From Clostridiaceae bacterium (lineage in GTDB: Bacteria > Bacillota > Clostridia > Oscillospirales > Acutalibacteraceae): a stretch of DNA of 6,828 nt. Positions 1 through 4,750 of this stretch are shown piece after piece. The DNA lies in contig CAJGCL010000103.1 of NCBI GenBank assembly GCA_904501675.1, positions 1 to 6,828 of the forward strand. The letters run 5' to 3'. A model generated the notes under the pieces. That model was given only the letters and a program-made list of their open reading frames with translations. It had not been told where the DNA came from and made no database searches. Position 1 is the first letter of the stretch, and each line of letters begins with the position of its first letter. A program made the translations under genes and the position numbers.

Positions 1-312
1 AAGGTTGCAGTATTCCTTTGCCCAGGTGAGTTTGACCCAATGCTCGTTTATGGCGGTCCTGAATCAGGCGATGCTGCTTGGACAGGTGGAGATTGGACTC
101 TTCCTGCACTCAACGAAGCTACAGATTGCGAAAACGTAATGGTTTACGGCCTTTGTAATGACCAAGCAGGATATGTTCTTCGTGATAACGAATACCACTC
201 ACTTCTTTCAGAAAACGAAGAGGTTAACGTTATCAGCACAACTGCAGGTTCAACATTTGTAAACGCATTCATCAACCTTATTGATGAAATTGAATCTGCA
301 ACAGCAGCATAA
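1..312 (+). CDS. Neutral/alkaline ceramidase-like hydrolase, C-terminal fragment (5' end outside window)
   Basis: The reading frame is open from the first base, so the gene starts upstream and only the last 103 residues are visible. The fragment has a PGE motif (residues 9-11 of the fragment), a hydrophobic strand followed by a CNDQAGYVL segment, and a closing stretch rich in Ser/Thr/Gly (STTAGSTFVNAF) before a final helix. This order matches the end of the N-terminal catalytic domain of neutral/alkaline non-lysosomal ceramidases, where PGE, an (A/T)ND-x-x-GY strand and a terminal helix occur. Family members hydrolyse the amide bond of ceramide-like lipids and are often exported; the true substrate here is unknown. 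The protein stops right after this domain, so it lacks the C-terminal immunoglobulin-like domain of full-length neutral ceramidases. The zinc ligands and any signal peptide lie outside the window. The next gene starts 81 bases downstream on the same strand. The family call rests on motif memory only and is moderately sure. Confidence 0.55.
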   Translation, partial: KVAVFLCPGEFDPMLVYGGPESGDAAWTGGDWTLPALNEATDCENVMVYGLCNDQAGYVLRDNEYHSLLSENEEVNVISTTAGSTFVNAFINLIDEIESATAA

Positions 313-326
313 ATTTAAAAATATCG

Positions 327-356
327 AAAAGATTTATCCTTCGGGGTAAATCTTTT
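327..356 (+). terminator. UUCG-capped hairpin, probable weak intrinsic terminator
   Basis: A 13-base-pair stem (327-339 with 344-356, one U-G pair) is closed by a C(UUCG)G tetraloop, a very stable loop. The run of T that would serve as a U-tract (353-356) is itself paired with the A run at 327-330, and the sequence after it (CTGC) is not T-rich. It could be a terminator with a short U-tract, an A-tract/T-tract bidirectional terminator, or a stabilising hairpin that lets some transcription run into the PHP gene 38 bases downstream. Confidence 0.65.
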
Positions 357-393
357 CTGCTCAAATACCCATTCATAAGAAAGGGAGATTTTA

Positions 394-1878
394 ATGAAAA
401 ACACAAAAAAAATAGTTTCTTTACTTTGTGTAGTTGCATTACTTATGGGTACATTCTCAACAGTTGCTTTCGCAGCTACAGATGTAGATTATACTATTAT
501 AAACCCGTATGAAGATGTTGACTGGAGCTGGAAGCAGTATAAGGCGGACCTTCACACTCATACAACAGCTTCTGACGGTAGAGATACTCTTAAGGATATG
601 ATCGAAACCAACTACGATTATGGATTCGATATTTATGCAGTTTCAGACCATGGTCTTACAAGCCGTACATGGACAGACAGTCAGGACGTTATATATGGCC
701 TTAAGTTCTTTGTTGATTTAAGAACACCTGGCACTGAGATTGTTGCACTAGAGCAAGAAGGCGTAACATTTGATGGTGATAAATATAACGTTGTTACAGA
801 AAATGGCGACGATTATTACTACCAGACTGCTGAAGACGGCTCTGTTGGTAACAAGATGCTTCGTGTGCCATACGCTATTGAGAATAATCCAACATCTCTC
901 AACAACGCTCATGTAAACTCATGGTTTGTTGATTATGGTCATGGTCTTGTTGGCGGTACAAGCGATTACGAAACACCAATTAAAGCTGTTGACGAATTAG
1001 GCGGTCTTTCAGTTATTAACCATCCGGGAGAATATACAAACGCTCGTGATGAGGATTGCACAGCAGATGCTTATGATGATAGCTACGAATATTATATCAC
1101 CAAGTTTGAAAATCTTCTTCTTGAGTATCCTTCCTGCATAGGTATTGATATTAACTCAAAGGGCGATAGCAGAACTCGTTTCGACAGAAAGCTTTGGGAT
1201 ATTATGCTTATGGACCTTGCTCCTGCAGGCAGAAGAGTTGCAGCTATTGCAACAAGTGATGCTCACTCTACAGGTGCTGCGTACACAGGCTACACAAGAA
1301 TGCTTATGCCTGCAAACACATCTGCTAACCTTCAAGATTGTATGGCGAACGGACAGTTCTTTGCTGCAAGCCGTTGCCTCGGTAACCACGATGAGCTTGT
1401 TGAATACGCAAACTATCTCTTCAAGAATGGTTCGGACGAAGCGAAAGCAGCTATGGTAGATGTTACTGAACGTCAATCAAAAGATTACGATGCAAAATAT
1501 GAAGCAGATTATGTAACAGATGCTCCATATATCAACAAGGTTGCAGTAGATGAAGCAAACGATAAAATCTCTCTTGATGTTTCAGGTGAATGGTGCGTTC
1601 GTTGGATTTCAAACGGCAAAACAATCGCTTGGGGCAATGAGTTAGACCTCGACGATTATAGCGATGATATCGGTAGCTATGTAAGAGCCGAAGTTTTCGG
1701 TGAAGGCGGTATTACATATACTCAGGCATTCCTTCTTGAGTATGATGGTGCTCCAGAATCAGAAAATAAGAGTGATGCTGTGGATTTCTGGCTTCTTGCA
1801 AGCTTTATTCCTGATACTCTTGTAAGATTCCTTGCAGAAATGCCAATCTTCAAAATTCTTTGGGAGTGGCTCAACTGA
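394..1878 (+). CDS. Secreted PHP-domain metal-dependent phosphoesterase-like protein
   Basis: This 494-residue protein starts at an ATG six bases after an AAGGGAG ribosome binding site (381-387). Residues 1-27 form a Sec signal peptide: K-rich start, hydrophobic core, likely cleavage after AFA. The PHP metal-site motifs are visible in order: DLHTH with H54, H56 and D61; SDHG with D85 and H86; NHPGE with H210; SDAHS with D289 and H291. A Glu near 118-122 (ALEQEG) and D252 (GIDIN) may complete the site. PHP proteins hydrolyse phosphoesters with a two- or three-metal centre; the substrate here cannot be read. Roughly 90 residues between D85/H86 and H210 form an expanded, Asp/Tyr-rich insert. Residues about 378-450 look like a small beta-rich accessory domain. 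The last about 33 residues are unusually hydrophobic and aromatic and may associate with the membrane or another protein. The protein is predicted to be outside the membrane. It follows the ceramidase-like gene and is closed by a strong terminator. Confidence 0.85.
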   Translation: MKNTKKIVSLLCVVALLMGTFSTVAFAATDVDYTIINPYEDVDWSWKQYKADLHTHTTASDGRDTLKDMIETNYDYGFDIYAVSDHGLTSRTWTDSQDVIYGLKFFVDLRTPGTEIVALEQEGVTFDGDKYNVVTENGDDYYYQTAEDGSVGNKMLRVPYAIENNPTSLNNAHVNSWFVDYGHGLVGGTSDYETPIKAVDELGGLSVINHPGEYTNARDEDCTADAYDDSYEYYITKFENLLLEYPSCIGIDINSKGDSRTRFDRKLWDIMLMDLAPAGRRVAAIATSDAHSTGAAYTGYTRMLMPANTSANLQDCMANGQFFAASRCLGNHDELVEYANYLFKNGSDEAKAAMVDVTERQSKDYDAKYEADYVTDAPYINKVAVDEANDKISLDVSGEWCVRWISNGKTIAWGNELDLDDYSDDIGSYVRAEVFGEGGITYTQAFLLEYDGAPESENKSDAVDFWLLASFIPDTLVRFLAEMPIFKILWEWLN

Positions 1879-1892
1879 TAATATTTAAAATT

Positions 1893-1927
1893 CGCTTGGG
1901 AACTTTTTAAGTTTCCAAGCGTTTTTT
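1893..1927 (+). terminator. Strong rho-independent terminator after the PHP gene
   Basis: An 11-base-pair stem (1893-1903 with 1911-1921, one G-U pair) with a 7-base loop is followed immediately by six T (1922-1927). It begins 15 bases after the PHP gene's stop codon and separates that gene from the ACT-domain unit. Confidence 0.92.
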
Positions 1928-1928
1928 A

Positions 1929-1957
1929 TTGTATTATACGTTTGTATATGTTAAAAT
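1929..1957 (+). promoter_or_regulatory. Candidate sigma-A-type promoter for the ACT/DUF711 unit
   Basis: An extended -10 element, TG-N-TAAAAT (1949-1957), lies 17 bases after TTGTAT (1929-1934), a three-of-six match to the -35 consensus. Transcription would start near 1964, leaving a short leader of about 27 bases with the ribosome binding site at 1975-1981. The site lies directly behind the terminator of the previous gene, as expected for a new transcription unit. The second TAAAAT at 1964-1969 (with TTGTAT at 1942-1947) is less likely because transcription would then start inside the ribosome binding site. Confidence 0.5.
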
Positions 1958-1990
1958 AAAATGTAAAATTATTTAAAGAGGTATATAAAT

Positions 1991-2263
1991 ATGAATGCGA
2001 TTATTACTGTTGTTGGTAAAGATAAGGTCGGCATTATGGCAGGCGTTTGCGTTGATCTTCAGAAGCTTAATGTAAATATTCTTGATATCAGCCAGACTGT
2101 TCTTCACAACGATATTTTTACTATGAATATGCTTGTTGATATTTCAAAGGCAAATTGTGAGTATGATAAAATTGTGGATTCTCTTTCTGCTTGCGGAGAT
2201 AATTTAGGTGTGAGCATCAGAATTCAGCGCGAAGAAATTTTTGATGCAATGCATAAAATCTGA
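1991..2263 (+). CDS. ACT domain-containing protein, UPF0237 family
   Basis: This 90-residue protein is a single ACT domain, full length for the UPF0237 family. It begins with the strand-turn motif AIITVVGKDKVGIMAG, in which G9, D11 and G14 form the small-molecule-binding turn, followed by a helix (LQKLNVNI) and the family signature ILDISQTVL with a second strand (FTMNMLVD). The C-terminal QREEIFDAMHKI is also typical. ACT domains usually bind amino acids or similar small ligands as dimers and regulate partner proteins; the ligand of this family is not established to my knowledge. The start is supported by AAAGAGG (1975-1981) nine bases upstream. The gene is first in its unit; its stop codon overlaps the ribosome binding site of the DUF711 gene, a pairing seen in many bacteria. 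A role as the sensor or regulatory partner of the DUF711 protein is inference. It is soluble and cytoplasmic. Confidence 0.92.
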   Translation: MNAIITVVGKDKVGIMAGVCVDLQKLNVNILDISQTVLHNDIFTMNMLVDISKANCEYDKIVDSLSACGDNLGVSIRIQREEIFDAMHKI

Positions 2264-2268
2264 GGTGG
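2262..2268 (+). promoter_or_regulatory. Ribosome binding site overlapping the upstream stop codon
   Basis: GAGGTGG shares bases 2262-2263 with the TGA stop (2261-2263) of the ACT gene and sits just before the ATG at 2272. Ribosomes finishing the ACT protein would disengage on the initiation site of the DUF711 gene, so the two are probably translationally coupled and made in a fixed ratio. Confidence 0.75.
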
Positions 2269-2271
2269 ATT

Positions 2272-3630
2272 ATGTTAAATCAGAGAGAAATTTTAGAAAC
2301 TCTTAATATGATAGATAATCAGCATCTTGATATCCGTACGATTACTATGGGTATTTCTTTAAGAGACTGCGCCCATCCGGATGCGAAAATCTGCGCGCAG
2401 AAGATGTATGATAAAATCACAAAATACGCAGAAAATCTCGTTAAAACAGGCGAGGATTTAGAGCGAGAAATGGGTATACCGATTATTAATAAGCGTATAT
2501 CTGTTACACCTATTGCAATTGCGGCAGAAAGCTGCGAAACTGAGGATTACTCAATTTTTGCGAGAGCAATGGACGATGCAGCAAAGGCTTGCGGCGTAAA
2601 CTTTATCGGTGGTTTTTCTGCTTTAGTCCAGAAAGGCTTTACTATTGGCGATAGGAGATTGATAAATTCAATTCCTGAGGCTTTGGCAACAACAGATTTT
2701 GTTTGCTCTTCAGTTAATGTTGGTTCAACAAGAGCAGGTATTAATATGGACGCCGTAAAGCTTATGGGTCAGATTATCAAGAAAACTGCTCATATCACTC
2801 GTGATAACGATGGTTTCGGTTGTGCAAAGCTTGTTGTTTTCTGCAACGCTGTTGAAGATAATCCATTTATGGCAGGTGCTTTCCATGGTGTTGGTGAGCC
2901 TGAATGTGCAATAAACGTTGGCGTATCAGGTCCGGGCGTTGTGTATAACGCGCTTAAAGATGTTAAGGGTCAGAGCTTCGATGTAGTTGCGGAGACTATT
3001 AAGAAAACCGCATTTAAGATAACAAGAATGGGTCAGCTTATGGCAAGCGAAGCGTCAAAACGTCTTGGCGCCGAGTTTGGTATTGTAGATTTAAGTCTTG
3101 CTCCAACTCCTGCAACAGGCGACTCAGTTGCAAGAATCCTTGAAGAAATAGGCGTTGAGGTTTGCGGCACACACGGAACAACTGCTGCCCTTGCTATGCT
3201 TAACGACGCAGTAAAAAAAGGTGGCGTTATGGCATCCTCGCATGTTGGTGGCCTTTCAGGTGCTTTTATTCCTGTGTCTGAGGATGAGGGTATGATTGCC
3301 GCTGCAGAAAAAGGCGTGCTTACTCTTGATAAGCTGGAGGCAATGACTTGCGTTTGTTCAGTTGGCCTTGATATGATTGCAGTGCCAGGCGATACTACCG
3401 CAGAAACAATTTCTGCGATTATTGCTGACGAGGCTGCAATTGGTATGATAAACAACAAAACGACTGCTGTAAGAATTATCCCTGCACCAAACAAAACTGT
3501 AGGCGATTCAATTGAAATGGGCGGGCTTTTAGGTACAGCACCTGTTATGCCTGTTCATAATGAAGGCAGCGAAAACTTTATAAATCGAGGCGGTAGAATT
3601 CCTGCACCGCTTAACAGTCTTAAAAACTAA
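2272..3630 (+). CDS. DUF711 / UPF0210 family protein (PFL-like fold)
   Basis: At 452 residues the protein is full length for the UPF0210 (DUF711) family. Recognisable family segments are the N-terminal LDIRTITMGISLRDC, the central GGFSALVQKG and SSVNVGSTRAGINMDAV, a Gly-rich stretch NVGVSGPGVV, DLSLAPTPATGDSVA, and the invariant-looking C-terminus FINRGGRIPAPLNSLKN. Family members are placed structurally near pyruvate formate-lyase-like (glycyl radical) barrels, but no canonical RVxGY-type glycyl radical motif is visible and no activating enzyme is nearby, so glycyl radical chemistry is not supported. The biochemical function is unassigned. There is no signal peptide or membrane segment, so it should be cytoplasmic. 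The gene starts 8 bases after the ACT gene and shares its translation signal with that gene's stop. The pairing implies the ACT protein senses a ligand for, or regulates, this protein; that is inference. The acyltransferase-like gene follows after 29 bases with no terminator between. Confidence 0.93.
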   Translation: MLNQREILETLNMIDNQHLDIRTITMGISLRDCAHPDAKICAQKMYDKITKYAENLVKTGEDLEREMGIPIINKRISVTPIAIAAESCETEDYSIFARAMDDAAKACGVNFIGGFSALVQKGFTIGDRRLINSIPEALATTDFVCSSVNVGSTRAGINMDAVKLMGQIIKKTAHITRDNDGFGCAKLVVFCNAVEDNPFMAGAFHGVGEPECAINVGVSGPGVVYNALKDVKGQSFDVVAETIKKTAFKITRMGQLMASEASKRLGAEFGIVDLSLAPTPATGDSVARILEEIGVEVCGTHGTTAALAMLNDAVKKGGVMASSHVGGLSGAFIPVSEDEGMIAAAEKGVLTLDKLEAMTCVCSVGLDMIAVPGDTTAETISAIIADEAAIGMINNKTTAVRIIPAPNKTVGDSIEMGGLLGTAPVMPVHNEGSENFINRGGRIPAPLNSLKN

Positions 3631-3659
3631 AGGATATTTTTGGAAAAAGGGGTATTAAA

Positions 3660-4580
3660 ATGGTTGTTTTAACAGAGCATTTTAAAGAAGCAGAAAAAAG
3701 ATTAGGCTTTCCAAAGGAAGCGGTAGAGCTTTTTGAGAAGATTGCTAAAAGAATAGAGAAAAGTGAATTTTTCTCTGCAAAATTTCAGGCTGCAAAGGAT
3801 CAGGTACTTGCTCAAGAGCACGGCAGACTTGATGAGGCTCTTGATAAATTAAGCAAGCTTGCTATACTTTACGGTATTAAGAATTATTCTCTTCATATGG
3901 TATTCCTTCTCAGCCTTACTGAAGATGTGCTTGCTCGCTATAGAGAAAAGGGCATTTCAGAGGATATTTACTGGGATAGCGTTATGGACTTGAAATATAA
4001 GTTCAAGGAATGTGTAGAGTGTAAGGAATGCTTCGGTACTTTTGTTGCAGGCTGGAACTCAGGCTTTATTTGCCTTAACCGTTTTGCACTCGGCAGATTC
4101 CAGTTTGAGTATACTACATGGGGCGGTGATGATTACACATCATCAGCAGGCATAACAGTTAAAAAAGGCGATAAGACTGTAGGCTTCCATATCCCATCAT
4201 CAGGCGTGCCACTTACAGACGAGGTTCGTCTTGATTCCTACAAGAGAGCATACGAGTTCTTTAAGGACCAGAGAAGAGAAGATGGTCTTATGATTTTTGA
4301 GTGTGGCTCATGGCTCATTTACGAGGATTATAAAACATTTCTTCCTGAAAATTCTAATACAGTTAAATTCATTAATGACTTTGAAATTGTAAGTAGTGAA
4401 CCACGCGCAAAGTTCAACGATGCATGGAGAATCTTTGCAAAATGGGGCTACAGAAATCCAAAGAAGTGGCCTGAGGATACATCAATGCGTCGTGCATTCA
4501 AGAAGTTTGTTCTTGACGGCAATAAGACAGGTCATGGACATGGAATTATTGTGTTTGATGGAGAGAAGATCCTTAAATAA
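3660..4580 (+). CDS. Acyltransferase domain-containing protein (NAT_N / GNAT_C type)
   Basis: This 306-residue protein matches the two-part NAT_N/GNAT_C family of Bacillota. The N-terminal half (about 1-125) is helical and charged. The C-terminal half carries the family landmarks: W132, LGRFQFE (144-150), FHIPSSGVPL (176-185), a helix with AYEFF (197-201), CGSWLIYEDYKTFLPENSNT (215-234) and a closing GHGHGIIVFDG (291-301). The C-terminal part is thought to have an N-acetyltransferase-like fold, but the acyl donor and acceptor are unknown. The start is set by AAGGGG (3647-3652) seven bases before the ATG. There is no signal peptide or transmembrane helix. A CxxCxxC cluster (C118, C121, C124) at the domain junction is unusual and could bind metal or be incidental. 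The gene lies 29 bases after the DUF711 stop with no terminator, so it is probably the third gene of that unit; a shared pathway is only suggested by this. Confidence 0.75.
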   Translation: MVVLTEHFKEAEKRLGFPKEAVELFEKIAKRIEKSEFFSAKFQAAKDQVLAQEHGRLDEALDKLSKLAILYGIKNYSLHMVFLLSLTEDVLARYREKGISEDIYWDSVMDLKYKFKECVECKECFGTFVAGWNSGFICLNRFALGRFQFEYTTWGGDDYTSSAGITVKKGDKTVGFHIPSSGVPLTDEVRLDSYKRAYEFFKDQRREDGLMIFECGSWLIYEDYKTFLPENSNTVKFINDFEIVSSEPRAKFNDAWRIFAKWGYRNPKKWPEDTSMRRAFKKFVLDGNKTGHGHGIIVFDGEKILK

Positions 4581-4600
4581 TTTTTAATATTTAGCGAATA

Positions 4601-4664
4601 ACTTTGGCTTGCCGACTCGCAGTATCTTTATACAGCATCGCATCTTAAAACTGCGTTCTGTATC
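4601..4664. other. Intergenic structured element, possibly a dispersed repeat
   Basis: Between the convergent genes, ATACAG (4630-4635) pairs with CTGTAT (4658-4663). Inside it CGCA (4639-4642) pairs with TGCG (4652-4655) across a 3x2 internal loop, leaving a 9-base apical loop. A competing pairing, CGCAG (4618-4622) with CTGCG (4651-4655), is also possible. The preceding segment TTGGCTTGCCGACTCGCAG is more GC-rich than its surroundings and reads like the end of a clostridial intergenic repeat, but I see only one copy in this window. It is not a terminator because no T-run follows. An imperfect A/T hairpin (4673-4678 with 4691-4696) lies just beyond and is weak. Confidence 0.35.
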
Positions 4665-4716
4665 AACAACCAAATTTTATCACCAAATCGAAAATTACTT
4701 AATGTTCACAAAAAGT

Positions 4717-4750
4717 AAAGCACCCTCACTTGAGGGTGCTTTTAGTTTTT
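4717..4750. terminator. Bidirectional intrinsic terminator between convergent genes
   Basis: The stem AAAGCACCCTCA (4717-4728) pairs with TGAGGGTGCTTT (4731-4742); the innermost A-T pair probably opens, giving a 4-base loop. On the plus strand it runs into TTTT-AG-TTTTTT (4740-4751); on the minus strand the complement of 4710-4720 gives CTTTACTTTTT. It therefore serves both the acyltransferase-like gene (from the left, about 137 bases after its stop) and the GH2 gene (from the right, directly after its TAA at 4752-4750). Confidence 0.92.

Noticed and set aside
1145..1476. Overlapping open frames on both strands inside the PHP gene
   Set aside because: The PHP frame carries the conserved NHPGE and SDAHS motifs across this region; the alternatives have low-complexity, family-less translations.
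1942..1969. Second promoter candidate, TTGTAT with TAAAAT at 16-base spacing
   Set aside because: It would start transcription at about 1976, inside the ribosome binding site of the ACT gene, leaving no usable leader; the upstream extended -10 is better placed.
3033..3494. 153-codon open frame on the minus strand inside the DUF711 gene, with a hydrophobic-looking translation
   Set aside because: It lies wholly antisense to a clearly conserved coding region, has no convincing ribosome binding site noted, and its Ile/Ala/Ser/Val-rich composition is what antisense reading of this codon usage gives.
2272..3630. DUF711 protein as an active glycyl radical enzyme
   Set aside because: The fold relationship is to the PFL-like superfamily, but I see no C-terminal glycyl radical motif and no radical SAM activase in the window.
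4396..4587. 63-codon open frame in another phase at the end of the acyltransferase-like gene
   Set aside because: It overlaps the conserved C-terminal region of the main frame and has no independent start signal.
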